64,000 bases of DNA from Ficedula albicollis (lineage: Eukaryota > Chordata > Aves > Passeriformes > Muscicapidae): NCBI RefSeq assembly GCF_000247815.1, contig NC_021684.1, positions 5,963,814-6,027,813 on the forward strand. Reading direction: 5' to 3'. The notes under the pieces are model-generated. The model saw only the letters and a program-made list of their open reading frames with translations. It was not told the DNA's origin and ran no database searches. This document shows, piece by piece, positions 12,201 through 27,200 of the stretch; positions within the stretch are counted from its first letter, which is position 1; every line of letters starts with the position of its first letter. The position numbers and the translations under genes are program-made.

Positions 12201-15200
12201 GAGACAGTGGGGTTTTTTGTGGTACCTGCAAACTTGTAGTTGTGGTAACAGCAGCACAAAAGGGCAATAACTGCCTGTCCCTCTGCTCTGCCAGTGCTTG
12301 CTGGGGATATGGGACCTGGTACTACTGCACATTAAAGAATGTACAGTCATTATTTGCTCTGTAAGAGTAGAAATATTATTGCAAAAGTAAGAATTTTCTA
12401 TCTTCTAGTCTGGATAATACATTCTTCTTTGGCTCTCAATATAGCCAGTATCATGTTAAGAGATCAGTATAATGTTCTAGATAATAAGAATATATGACAT
12501 TTACCCACCACTTTTAAAGAATGTTCACATTATAATGAAAATGTTTGTAGCTGTATATTATGTGAATATAAAAATACAGTAAAACTATAATACATAAATG
12601 GTATTATTACTAATTAATGTGTAATTTACTTAGATTTCTTTTTAGGGAATGCCTTGTGTTCTATTTTCAACACAAAGGAAGCACATTTCTTATTTAGGGT
12701 GTTGAACTGTTTTGTTGCAGGCTCACACATAGCGGAGAACAGCAAATACTTGACTAATCCCTTTGTGTCTTCTCTTTCATAGAAACAAGTTATTCTGTTT
12801 TTCTCTTTGTTTCTTTCTTTTTGGTGGAGCACTCAGAACTGAACAATTTGAATAAACAGACCAAACTGTTTGAATAAATTAAACCATAACCTATTTTTGA
12901 TTTCAGTGATAACTCCAGTGGTTTGTTTCTGCCTGAGTTATTCTGTCCATCTCCTGCTTTGCTGGCTGTGGTGTATTAGATGCTGGGTCATTAAGTGATG
13001 CTGTTTGGCATCATTAGGATAATTCTGAGTGTCTCCCCAGATCAGTAATGAACATCTTCATTGCATGTTTGCACATCTGCTGATGTGTGGTTGTGTTTTA
13101 GCTTTGCCTATGACCCTGGTAGTTCCCACACAGTGATGTAGATCTGGTGTCAGGCTGCAGAGGAGCAATGACAGCTCTGTGGTTTTGCAGTCTGGGTGTC
13201 CCCTGGCTTTGTCACCATTTCTATATTACTTTACTGGATGTGGATAGAGAGCTTGAAGCTGTGCCAGCCTCCTGTGAGCAGTAATGGAAATGCCAGCTGG
13301 AAACCTGGCATTAGAGAGCTGTGTTTTGTGTAGCTAAAGTACCCAGTGTGTCATCTGCAGGCTGTCCTTCACACTCAGAGGGGAAAAGGGGTGAATAATT
13401 TAACTCTAGCATGAGCAAAGCCGTGCAGATTTTGTTATGTCTGTCTGCAAGGTGCAAATTTCACTATTTGTGTTACTGAGAAATGTGGAAGTATTGGCCA
13501 TTTATTGCTTCCCATCCTGTGTTTCCAGTACCAGTGTTTTCTCATTTCTGTTGTGTTTCTGTTGTTCATATAATGTTTCTCCTAATTTTATCTGCAGTGT
13601 TAGCTCTTCATAGATTTTCTTTCATTCATCCTAATCCTGAAACAGGATAACCAGAAAAGTTTGCTATGAAACTTTTAAATACTTACTATTATTTTCTAGG
13701 CTTATTACATAGTCACTGTAAAACATTTATTTCTTCATTTGCTGTATATATTAGAGGGGCATAATAAGGCTTTACTGTCAAATTTTTATGCTAAGTGTCA
13801 CAATTTTGTCTTCAGCTGTGATTAATATTGCCTAAAGGACTGCAATGAAGTGGTTTGTTTTTTTTTTGTCAGCTTGAGGCTCATTAGATATGTGTTGTGT
13901 CATTTCCTGAGGTGTGAATCTGACTGCCAGAGTGGGGTTTCCTTTTCTTCTGCTTTAGACTTTTATCCACCAAAAAACCTACTCTTGAGTTGTCCTCCTG
14001 AGTTTCCTGTTTTTCTTTTCTCTCTGTGCAGCTGCTGCTCGTTATGAAGAGGGGGAGTCTGAAGCTGAGAGCATTACCTCCTTCATGGACACTTCTAATC
14101 CTCTTTACCAGCTTTATGACACAGTTAGAAGTTGCCGAAATAACCAGGGCCAGCTCATCTCAGAACCTTTTTTCCACTTGCCCTCCAAGAAAAAGTATCC
14201 TGATTATTATCAGCAGATTAAAACACCCATTTCATTGCAGCAGATCAGGTAAGAAAACAGAATGAAAACTACATGTGGTGTGAAACTATTCAAGGGTCTC
14301 TTTTATTCCCAGAATCTTCTCTTATGGTCAGGTTGCCGGTACATAATGCAGTGTTTGCACCATCTGTCCTCTACATTCAATTGCTGCTTGTTTCAGCTCA
14401 GTCTGCATCATCAGTCTTTCAATAATTTGTGATACATGGCTGCTGTTGAATTTCATTTGTAATGTGCCTGAAAATTGCCATATGAATAATTCTGAATGCT
14501 AAATGTGCAGCAGAGATGAAAGTTTTTGCAGAACTCCCCGTTTTGTTTTTTTTTCCCTGACTGTGATGGCTTGATTACCTCTTATTGCCATGTATTTTAA
14601 GTTAATGGTCTTCAGTATGAGTTGTAGGAAGATGGTTGCAATTACAGTCCTCCTGTCTAGGTCACTGTGTAACACTGTGAGAATAATTATTTTCAAGATG
14701 ATGTAGCTGGTCTGGATTGAAGCCAGCAGGTCAGTGAGCTGCCAGAATGCAGCTGTCAGATTAAAGACCTGAGTGAAGTGAGCAGTGTTTTTCTTTAGTG
14801 GCTCAAGATAAGCCAGTATGATGGGTGTGAGCAGAGTCCTGGGAGCATTAATAGGTTTTAATTGTGCTGCCCAGCCTCAGGAGGCCCAGGCCTCCTGCCC
14901 AGTGGCCACTGGGGCTCCAGGCCCTGCCCAAGCCACACCTTGGGAGTACCAGTCCTTCAGCTTCAGTGAAGGGAGCACTGGAGCCTCCCCCTGCTCATCC
15001 CTTTGTAATCCACTCTGATGCACAGGTCTGTACATTTTGCTTGTACCATAATACAATCTGTCAGACTTGATGTAGTTGTTGAATGAGCAGTGTCTTTGTT
15101 AAATCAGAAGCTAAAAAAGCTGCTTTTTGGTTTTTTATCTTATCAGAGGGTGTTTTGTGCGTGCTGGGGAATAAAAGCTGCCACACTGGTTATCTCTCCA

Positions 15201-18200
15201 TCAGGCTTTAAAGCATTTTTTCTTATGTCTTAGTACAGCTGTAAAAGTGGCAAAGAAAGTGTCTTGCCTTGAACAAAGCACAAAATGTACTTGATGAAAA
15301 AAACCAGTGAAATTGCGAAGAATCAATGACAGTTTGTGCCTTAATGTACCTAAAAGTGTTGGCTCAAATTACATATAAACAGATTTGTTTGGGAGAGATT
15401 TTCCATTAAAAATATCCTTGATATCAGTTACAGAGCAAATAACTTGCCATAGAGAAGCAGCTGCATTTCTGCTTTCCTTCAGCATAGGCAGATTGTATCT
15501 GGCTGTGTGAGCAGCACAGAAATTCCTTACAAGTGTATGAAGAACTGTAGAAAAAAGTAACTTGACTTACTGCCTGGGGGCTTAAAAATTGAAAAAAAGG
15601 AACAGGAGACTTTCTAGAAATAGTGTTTGATTCACACAAGTTAAACTGCAATGTTTGTAAAAGTGTAATTTCCTGCAAATTCTGAAATTCACCCGTCTTT
15701 TAAATTACCATGTAATCTTCACTTCTTACTATACCTGAAAAGCCTTGAAGTCATGCATATGTACACTTAATTGATGTGCTTTAGGGAAAACTGAAGCATC
15801 ATGGCTTTGCTGATACTGCTAACCTGTCTTTAGGTATTCAAAACTGCCACTCATTAGGGATGGAGGTTGGTTGTGGCGTTTTGGGCATTGGTTTTCTGTG
15901 GGGTTTTTTGCCGTCTTTTCTTGTGGTGGTGGGGGGGTTTTTTTTTTGGTGTTTGGGGATTTTTTTGATATGTACATAAATAGAGCATTTATTCTGTTCC
16001 CAGATGGGGACAGAAAAGTTTAGTGTCCCAGTGAAAAGCTGAAGGAGGTGGAGTGAAGCCTGCCATTCCTGTTTCATGTCTGTTTTGCTTTGGTATCTGG
16101 CTGCCTCAGCTGTCTTGCCAGAGTGAACTGTGAAATGTGTGGCTGTTGCAAATTTTACAGCTAGTCATGTATTTCAGGGGGGTTTGTGTGTGCTAAATGC
16201 AGGAAAAGTCTTTAAAATAGTACCTGATTTCCAAAGGGAGTGTGTGAGTGTGTTTTGGTTTAATGACATTTTACCTATCCCAGCCTCTCAGTCACGTTGA
16301 GTATAATGAACGTCAGTCACTTGAGCTGAGTGCTGATCCTGAGCTGTTCCTGGATGTGGGAGGTAATCATGCTGAGGCTTTTAGCTGTTCACAGAATCAC
16401 AGGATAGCTGAAGCTGAAGGGAGACCATCCTGCCCAAGCCCTGGCTACGGCAGGGTCACCCAGAGCCGTGTGTCCAGGACTGTGCCCAGTCAGGTTTTGA
16501 TGATCTTCACATGTGGAGACTTCCCATCCTCCCAGGGCAACCAGTGCCAGTGTTTGACCACACTCACAGTAAAATACATCTGTGTTCAGCTGAAATTTCA
16601 TGTGTTTCCATTTGTTCCACTCACCTCCTGCCCAGTCAGTGGACATGGCTGAGATGACCCTGGCTGCCCCTTCATTCCCTCCCACCAGATGTTCAGCACA
16701 TAGATGAGAATTCCCTGCCTCAAAGGGGGCAAAGCTTAGAGCTGGAGAACAAGAAAATCCTATTTAAAAAGAAAGGCATGATGCTGTCAAGGCTGTGACT
16801 TTGATATGTGGTAAAAGTGCCTCATGCAAAGCTGATGTTGCTGGGGAAGAGTCATTCTGTTAATAACAAATAACCACAAGAACAGTCAGGAAATGATGCA
16901 GGAGAATGTGTTCAGTTACCAAGTGCATAAGTGCTGGATCCTGGCAGGCTTACAGGAACACTGTTCCTTGTTAAATTTTACAGTGTTGAGAAGTATGATC
17001 CCCAAGGCAAGTGGGTCAGACTTTTTTATATCAGAGGAAGAAGGCATGCCAGGGAATTCCCTGGCAGCAGCTCTTTAAAACACACGTGGAAGTTCAAGCA
17101 CTGAAATTGGGATCTTCACAACACACCCTGGTGTTGTGCTCCTGGAGTTGCAGCTGAGGTTTAAAAATGTGCAGAGATCTGATGTAAAACACACTTGGGT
17201 TTGTGTGATAGCTGCTTTTTGGGGAATTCAAATGAATTTTTCTCATGAGTGTGACCCTTTTTGGACAGTGATCTCTGGACAAGAATCTAAATGTTGCATG
17301 TATGTGATGTGCTGATGTTCTCTTGAATTTTGTAGTGGCTCTTGGTGGTTTTGGATTAGTTATAAATGCTTTGAGTGGAGCTTATGGAGTAAATGTCATC
17401 ACCTGGTCAAGCATATTTTGTCATATAACTTAAGCAGTTTTAGCAATATGGCAAATCAAGGAGTGGAACTAATTTTGAAGTAGTAGAGACTGGTGCCTGG
17501 GGAAGGGTTTATAGAGAGCTTCTGTGTTTTTGTTTGCTTGATTTATGAATGAGTCAATTGGGAAGAGAAAATGAAGTCTAATGTTTTAAATACATTGTAA
17601 ATTTTCACTTTATTTGAGATTTAGAAGTTCTTTCATTCCTTTTGTCACTTAATATAAGTTGTTATTTGGTGAATGCTGTATATTTCTGAAATCTTCTGTT
17701 TGTGTAACCAGTTTTCCTACCTTAGCAAGTACTTTCAGTGCATGTTATGTGTAAGACCTTTATAAAATCACAGACTCAAGTAAAGTAAGTTCCAAATGTT
17801 TTTTGTAAGAACACTGTCATCTTCCATAGGACATTTGTCAAAGGCATCTCTTGATCCCACTCATTCTTTTTTAGAGAGTTGTTTTTCCCTGAGGAGACAG
17901 GACTAGCACTTCACAATTTCTGAATAAAAGAAAATAAGTTACATAACTGATCTTGTCTTGGTGTTTGAATTTTTTCAGTAGGAAATTTTTAGGCTGTGCT
18001 TGTCTAATAAATGGATCTTTTGGTTATATGGAAAGAGTATGTCTCATCTTCAGTCCTTGCAGATATTCCACCTGGAAGGACTGATGAGTTTGTAGTAGAC
18101 ATTTTAGGGAGATGAGTGCCAACTTAAAGTATTCTTTTTTTAATATTCTGATTGCAACCTAATTAAATGCCATGCCAGTGTTGTTTTGGGCCTAGTGGTC

Positions 18201-21200
18201 TTATGAAACTGTAGCCTTTCTTCCAAACTTTTTTCCCTCATTTTGCAAAGGGCATTTTGTTTAAAAGGAAATTCTTTTTAGTTTTACTCATGCTTTCAGG
18301 TACAGTTATGTGCCTGTCAATAATTTTCACAGGAATTTCTTTTACTTTCTAGTATATAATTTGTGTTATGTTGGCAGTGGCTTTCTGTAGAGCCATGGGC
18401 TTGCTTAGTTTCAACCTCACTTTGTGAAATAAACTGATGTTTATAAAATCCTTTCCTCCCAAGGTTGGTGAGATAGCTTGTTAAAAATTTATTGTGAAGC
18501 TGCACTTCATCATCTAAATCCAGAGAAGTCATGATGCTTGAGTTCTGCTGAGTTTGAGTGTAATTAAATCTGTTCAAAGTACTTATGTAAATAACCTGCC
18601 TAATTAATCATCCTATGTTCTGACAGCAGCACAGAGAATGGTAGGAGAGGAGGTTCTTTGCAGGCAAGAGCAGGGTCACTTCTGTGCCTGTACATTTTTC
18701 ATCCCTCACATCCCTGGTTGCAAGTAGTCACTTTCCAAACCATTCAGTCAGTCTGGATTTTTAGTTTTGCTTCAGGCCATTGATGAACACAGCTGTGAAT
18801 GTAGATTGTTTGCTTAAAATCAGATGGCCTGCACCTTGATTGTTGGCTAGTGGATAAGCAAATGGTGGTAGGAGCAAGCTTGGGACTGAAAGGTTTTATA
18901 TTAAATTTATTTTGTGGTAGTGATAATGCTCCATCAAGCAGGGACACGTTCAGCCAGGTGCTGCAGAAACCAGACTGGGTTTAGAGGTGGTGTGTGACTG
19001 GTGAATGTGCCAGGCAGGAGGATGAGGAAGCTGTGTTGCAGCTGGGACAGGCTTTGGGGCTTGTGTTCTACAAATTAATATTTTCTGCTGTGTGCGATGG
19101 AGTATTGGAAAGTTTGAGAGAGCTGGCTAGAACTTTCAGCATTGTGCAAGAAAACACATGAAGTTAAGCTTTCTCATGCTGATTAGTGTGTTTGGCATAT
19201 GAAAAATGACTTTGTTGTTGTTGTTGCTCCTCTTGTGTGAAGTGCACTTTGCACATATCACCAATCAATAACCAGGTGGTTTTTTAGGAGAAGACACAAG
19301 TTGAAGGGTTTAACATAAGAGGTGCTGGGAGCTTTTGGCTCTCAATGAACATGAGTGGAATTGATGGAGGGAAAGCAGCTTTTGGGGCTGTGCAGAGCTG
19401 GCCTGGCCTGAGGTCAGAGCTCAGGGGCACTGCAGAAGTCTCAGCAGGCTGTAACATCTCACCTGAGTATGGAAACAGTCATACAGTTCAGTCTCCACAA
19501 CTTCCAAAATTACTGAAACCACTCTTTGAGGAGATATTTTTCCCTAATATAGTTACAAGTGGAAGATGTTGCTAGAGAATCAAAATAAATTCCGTTTCTG
19601 TCGTTAGAGCTCTGACTATTGATTTATCATGAAAATGAGGATATTAAAGAACTGATTTGCACTGTGTAGCTAGTGAAATATCTGACTGGTACTTCTCTTT
19701 TTGCAGAACCAAGCTGAAGAATCATGAGTATGAAACTTTAGACCAGTTGGAGGCTGATCTGAATTTGATGTTTGAAAATGCCAAGCGCTACAATGTCCCC
19801 AATTCTGCCATCTATAAAAGAGTGCTGAAAATGCAGCAGGTCATGCAGGTATGTGGAGGAGAACAAGCAAAAGGAGAACTTCACATGTAAATTTATTTTC
19901 CTAATGGATATTTTTCCAAAATAATTTTTAACTAAACCTGTATTTGCAGAAGTATTTTCTTTCTTAGAGGGAAGTATGGGAATGGAGAGCATCATGAAGT
20001 TATTTTTCCTCAGCACACCTGCTGCCTTCTGTGATTTCTTTTGGTCACTTTATTCCTTACTGTGACTCCTCACCTTATTAAATTGTGAGAAAATTGATGA
20101 TGTAGGGGTTTTGTAGAGTTTGCATGTAATTGAATAAGGCTCGAGCCTTTCAGATTTCATTAAGTGTTCCAGCTAAGTGCTGTGGTCTGAAATGGCATTG
20201 TTTTCAAATTGGTGCCTCAGAAGTTGTTCTGTCAGTTAGAAGGAATTATACCTCTCTTTAATTCTGTTCTGGAAGTGTCCAGCAGCAGTGAGTTTGGCTT
20301 CAGGGATTTGTTCTTTTTTCAGGCAAAGAAGAAGGAGCTTGCTAGGAGAGATGACATTGAGGATGGGGACAGCATGATTTCTTCTGCTACATCTGATACT
20401 GGAAGCTCAAAAAGGAAAAGGTATCTGCTTCTGTAGTTCCTGCAGGCCATAACATTTTGCTGCATCTCTTTTTGTCAAGAGAGTATTAAACCATGATTTT
20501 TTAGCATTTGTTTAAGGATTTGTAATTCTGAAACATCATTAAGTGTTGATTCTAATTAATTCAAAACTTTTTGCTATTATAAAACTGTTATTCCCCTGTT
20601 TTGGTCTATTAGTTGTCAGTTGTCAATATCAGTTCTGTAACAGCTCTGAATTAGGTGATTTTGTCAGTGGAATTCAGGATTTTTTGGGGGGAATTGTTTT
20701 ATTTTAGCCTGACAAATAGATAAACAGATTATAAGAGGTAGATTACTTAGGGTCCTGATACAAAAACCAAATTACCAGTGATTTGCAGTAGACTCTTCTA
20801 CTGAGCATAATGATGGCTTATGGAAGGTATTCTTTATGGTGATAGCTGTTTTGTAGTTAATACCAGAGATGCATTTTTCTCCAGCAAGAAGTGGTTTCTC
20901 TAGTCTGCCTCGTGGTGTCATTTGAAATAAATCCTAGCTCAGATAATATTTTTGCAGTGGTAGCCAGTGTAAAATTGCAGTTCAGCATCTTTCTTTGGTG
21001 TTGCTTATGAACATCAGCTTCCTGGGTATTTATTTCTTGTTTTGTCAAGGGAACAACAGTTGTGGGGGGAGAAAGGGTATGGAGTAGAGCGTTAGCAAAG
21101 AGTCTCTGAAGAACAATCAAATAAGTGCAAAAATGTACACTCATTAAAAATCTTCAGAGAGAAAATATGAACTTGGATTTAGGAGGTGGTGCAGTCTGGG

Positions 21201-24200
21201 GATGCTGGGAAGAAGTAGTTTGAGAAAGGAAAGGCAGACCACAGAACCAAGTAATCAAGAAAGAACAAATTGCAAAAATTGCTAACTTTGTGATCTTCAG
21301 ATTCAAAAAAGCACTAACCTAATCAAGCAAGTCAAATTGTCATTTTAGCCCCATGTTGCTTTTGATCACCTTGTGCCAGACAATAGTGAAATGCTTAAAA
21401 GGAAAAAATCTGTCAGGTCCCGTCATCTAAGAACAACAAAAGAGAAGAGGGAACAAGGGATTTCTTGTGTTCATAGGCAAGGGAGATCAGAATGATGCCC
21501 GAAGAGCAACTGAAAATGCTTTTGATGTTGTCAGTTTGATACTTCTTATCCATTCACTTGCTGAATGACAGCGAGGAAAAGATCATAAATACTGCTGATC
21601 ACAGAAGTGAAGTAATTAGAGGAATTCCACAATGTTGCTGGAAAAGGAAACGAATAACCCATGCAAAATTCATCGTCCTATTGGGAAAATAACAGTTACC
21701 GAGAAGCAGTTGTTTGTTCCCTTGTATGTATCAGATGCATGACATGAATCTTGAGTATTGGCAGGCCTTTTGCTATTTCTGCTTTGGTTTTGCTTTGCTT
21801 ACATCTGTTGCAATGGGTGAGAAAAACCTGAAAACACATTAAAATAGGGAATTTGGCAGCATGTCTGCGTTCTGGCAGTGCTCACCTCCTAGTGGGAACA
21901 ATTAACATTTGCCAACATTGGTAATGTTTAGCCTATAAAACATATATTTTGAGTTTTCTTTGTTGTTGGTTTTCTTTAGTTATTTCACTGAACTCACCAA
22001 GGAGTAAGAGGTATCTGGGACATGAGACTCTGCTGTATTAGGGATATTTTAAATGTGTGATGAAAAGATCCCCATCATGGGAAATCTGTGTTGCAGTTTG
22101 CTTTCTAATAAGTTGTACCAAGATATTCTGCACATTCTGCAATTAAAGGTAGTTTTTGTGGTGGTTGTCTTTGCAGATAATACAATAGTTGAAATTATAA
22201 CTACCTAAATAAGTCTTAAGGGCATTGCAGATTGGAAGCCTATTTACAAGTGCTTTGTAGTGAATGTGTTGCTGAGTGCCACAGTGTCTAAGCTGAGACA
22301 TTATTGACATAAGTTTTCTTCTCCTTTATTTGATTTGCTTATAGGCCATGTACTGTGTGTGCAGGGAGCCATGTAATATTTTGTGATAAGCTGTGTCTTG
22401 GTTGTGCTGTCAGATTTCTTGAGGCAGCCATAACAGCTACACACAGGATGGCTGTAACATTTTTGGGGATAGCATGTACCATTTTGTACCTGGGTTTGCA
22501 GTCTTGGTGAGCTTTATTGACTTCAGACTTCATTTGGATTGACAGATATTTAAGCAATTCTTTCTGCTAGATCCTTGATGTCCTTACTTGGTACTGAAGA
22601 GTCTACATAATTACTTATGGATGAATAGCTCATGTCCTTGATATTCTGTGTTCAGCAGAAGTAATTATGAGGGTATTGACTGGAGGTTTTTACTTTACTT
22701 ATGGATGAATTGCTCATGTCTTTGATATTCTGTGTTCAGCAGAAATAATTATGAGGGTATTGACTGGAGGTTTTTACCCTGTGGATGTCGAGCTCTTGGA
22801 TTCAGGTGCCTGATCCTGACTGGTCTGTTTTCTCTGTGGCTGGAAAGTGCTCAGAGCTCCTTTTGGCCTTTGCACTTTGAAAAATGAGTTAGTTGGTTTA
22901 TTTTGTAGAACTCAAAACTCAAGGTCTATGAGAGAACAATAATCTCAAAGAGCCATTTCCTGTTTCTGTGTCAGGCTCCTGGTTATGATGCTGTTATCAT
23001 TTGCAAATGCTAGTGCGCCGTCCTAATGTTGAACTTTGTGTGTGTGTTTAGGTGGTTCTGGTTGCTCCTTCGTGATAGAGATAATATCATTTTGATATTA
23101 GAGTTGGATGTGGGGATAAGAGCCCCTGACATTTATTCTTTTCCTCTGTGTTCTTTTTATCCTGACAGTAAAAAGAACATACGGAAGCAGCGGATGAAGA
23201 TCTTGTACAATGCTGTTCTGGAAGCTCGAGAGCCCGGCACAGGCAGGAGGCTCTGTGATCTGTTCATGGTTAAACCATCCAAAAAGGACTATCCAGACTA
23301 TTACAAAATCATCCTGGAGCCAATGGACTTGAAGATGATCGAGCACAACATCCGCAATGACAAGTACGTGGCAGAGGAGGCCATGATTGAGGACATGAAG
23401 CTCATGTTCCGCAACGCCAGGCACTACAATGAGGAGGGCTCCCAGGTACTCCCTGCTGCTCTGCAGACATCAACTGCTGTTGGGATGTTTTAACCTTGAC
23501 TGTTACTCCTATTATTTATTGCCATTGTTCACTGAACTGAAGTAGGAATTCTCAGAACTTCTGAGAAAGGATGAGACAGCTTCATTTCCATGGAAGTGGA
23601 GAGTGTGGGAGATCAGGCTAGAGGACCTGACTTGTTTAGCTCAGCAAAATGAGTCTGAAAGAAATGTGGTTTTCATTTACAAGTATTTTGTTGTGTGTAT
23701 CTATATTGTGAGGTTTCTCAGGCAGCAAAAATGATGTGAAACAGGGTGGTGGTAAGAAACCTCTAGCTGTTTCTGATAAGGAGCTCGATCAGCTACTGCA
23801 CAGGACTTTGTCACCAGGATTGGGTTTGAAGACCCCAGGGCTGTTCTAGTCCTTTGTACCTTGATGGAATTGCAGTAGTTCAAGGGATCCTTCATTGCTC
23901 AGCAGAAGGGTTTGATGAGGAAGTTGATAACACATCTGCCTGTTGCCATTTTGTAGTCTTTGAAATAGAAATGCAGCTTAATTGGATAATTATTCAACAT
24001 TTGTAGCTCTCTGATTTTGATGATGTCATCAGTTCTGCTTACCTGTGCAAGTCAGTTAAAAAGAAAGGCTTATTTCTCAAATGTACGGCTTATATAAAAT
24101 ACTCAGTTTTTATCTCAGCTTTTCCAAACTAACTGTTTCTTAAGAGCTAGTTCTAAACTAGTCTAAACACAGTAAACTTTGTTTTGGTTGGCTTTTGATT

Positions 24201-27200
24201 ACTTTACTGATTAATAGGTGTACAATGATGCCCATATGCTGGAAAAGATCCTTAAAGAAAAAAGGAAAGAGCTGGGACCCTTGGCTGAAGATGATGATGT
24301 TGCATCCCCTAAACTAAAGCTAAGTAAGACAACCTTGTGCATTGCCTTGTCTCCTTTCAGCACTTACAACACAATACAGATAAACAGATCTTCCTTTTAG
24401 AATAGACACGCTCTGCGTAGTTGTTAACAATGACAAGGAATGTAGAATTATATTTTCAAAATCTTGATGGCAATGGCGTGTCTATATTATGCATTAGAAT
24501 TAAGTTGTTGCATATATAGTGTTTTCTAAGAAAAGTAACTTAGAGTGAAGAAAAAAGACTTGGGAATGGGTAGAATGAGTGAGATTTTGTCATATAGTGT
24601 TATCCAAATGTTAGATGGTGCATGATGTGCTCAGTCAAGTAAAGGGCTTCTCAAATTTAGCAAATCTCTTAATTTCACTGGTTAAATGTCTGGGATTTCC
24701 ACAGAATGATAAAAAAACCGTGAACTCAGTTTCACAGATTATCATGGAAGTGAAGTTTGCCACGTCTGTTCCTTGAGCTGTTGCCCTTACAAACTTGCTA
24801 CTACTCAAATCTTATATTCTCATAATATGTGTTCAGAACTGAGCAAACTGAGATAAAATTGCACAAAAACCTAAAAGAAAATGACTGCAGACAGTTCTCT
24901 TGCAAATTAAATGTGCAGCTCCTAGGTAAAGTACAGGTGTAGAGAACTCTCAGGCAGAGTCTACAGTGCAGTAACAGAGATCCTGGGTTAATCAAAAAGC
25001 CAACTTGATAATCCCACGGGAGGCCTTAATTTACATTTTACTTGTAATAATCCTTTCTAATTTGGCATAAACATGTCATGAAGTAATCTGATAATATTTT
25101 GAATACTTAATTTTAGTGGCAGCAAAACCCCTGTGATGACAAGATTTTTTAACAGCTGCAGAGCCAAATTCATGGGGAGCTGTAAGACCAAAATGAGTTT
25201 AGAGGTGTTTGTTAATGATGTTAGGTAGGAAAAGATGTTTTCTATACTGAAGCCTAACATTAAAGAACATTAAAAAATAATTCATGGAGTTTTATGAAAA
25301 ATGAAGGAAGCTGCAGCCTGGAATGGGCTCCATTCTGCTCACACCATTAAGTGGTTCTTCCATTAAAAAATCTCCTGTGGGAACTGGAGATTGATAAAGA
25401 TACGTGCACGTTTTCAGCTTTGTCATTTGAACTTTGTTTTTGTCTGTCAGGTAGGAAGAGTGGCATTTCTCCCAAGAAGTCCAAGTACATGACTCCGATG
25501 CAGCAGAAGCTGAACGAGGTGTACGAGGCGGTGAAGAACTACACGGACAAGCGCGGGCGGCGGCTGAGCGCCATCTTCCTGCGGCTGCCGTCCCGCTCCG
25601 AGCTCCCCGACTACTACGTCACCATCAAGAAACCCGTGGACATGGAGAAGATCAGGAGCCACATGATGGCAAATAAATACCAGGACATCGACTCCATGGT
25701 GGAGGACTTTGTCATGATGTTCAATAATGCTTGCACGTACAATGAGCCGGAGTCTTTGATTTATAAAGATGCCTTGGTCCTCCACAAGGTTTTGCTTGAA
25801 ACTCGGAGAGAAATAGAAGGAGATGAGGATTCTCATGTACCCAATGTCACTTTGCTGATTCAGGAACTTATCCATAACCTCTTTGTATCTGTTATGAGCC
25901 ACCAGGATGATGAGGGCAGATGCTACAGCGACTCCTTAGCTGAGATTCCTGCTGTTGATCCCAACTTCCCAAATAAACCTCCTCTGACTTTTGATATTAT
26001 CCGAAAAAATGTTGAAAATAATCGCTACAGAAGATTGGACTTGTTCCAGGAGAACATGTTTGAGGTACTGGAGAGAGCACGGAGAATGAACAGGTGGGCA
26101 AACCTTTATTTTTCAGATGTCTTTATCACGAGTTTTGCATTTAATATTAGACAAAGGCTGAAGTTTTTTAAGGTGTTTACTTTCCTTGATACGGATGTTT
26201 GGAAAACTAAATCTCAAAAGCTTTATCAAGTCTTCAGTGGAATGTTTGGTTTGATTTGAAAACAAGGAAGAAGCTAGTTTTCTGCTGAGAGATTATTTTG
26301 ACAATAATCTTCCAAAGGAGCACCTTATGACAAAGAGGTTCCTGCTGACTTACAAATTGAAAAAGTGAAGAGAGCTGCTTCTCTAACTGTTCAAATAGTG
26401 AATTGCTTTTTTGGAGCAATCACACTTGGGTCAATCATGATAACACTGTACAAAAACTGTGAACAACTTTGAACAACAGAAACTACTGTAACTTCTTGTG
26501 GTGTTTTGCTTGAATTCAGTAGCCTTTTTGGGAATGTGCAGGTGAGAGCTTGACTGTGAAGAGAGGAGGTAAAAATTAGCTTAGAACATCACCTAAGGAG
26601 TATGGATAATTAAAATAAGTCAGTTTTGTTAATAGTGCTGTTATCATTCCAGTTTTCAGAAGTTAACAGATTGTAGAGGTCTCGTGACCTGTAGCCTTGT
26701 CACAACTAGTTACCTTTGACTTTCCTGCCATTTTACAACTGATGTATGCAAAAATACTGTTTTGAGTAAACTATAATGCAAATTGACAGTGGACTACAGG
26801 TGAAGCGTCACTTAATGCTTTGTGGCTTCAAGTTTTTTCTTCAGAGTCTTCTGCTGTTTATGAGTAATCACAGAAATCTTTTGGCAGAGTGAAGCTTTCA
26901 ATTGATCACAAAAAGTGGTGATTGATGGGTGTGTTTAGGCTCCTGTTGAACCCTGCACAAACTGTGTTTTTACCCTGTTGCTCATGTTTTTGTACAGGAC
27001 TGATTCAGAGATCTATGAGGATGCAGTGGAACTTCAGCAGTTCTTCATTAAAATTCGAGATGAACTGTGTAAAAATGGAGAGATTCTGCTGTCACCTGCT
27101 CTCAGCTACACCACCAAGCATCTTCACAATGATGTAGAAAAGGAAAAGAAGGAAAAGCTGCCCAAAGAAATAGAAGAGGATAAGCTCAAAAGGGAGGAGG

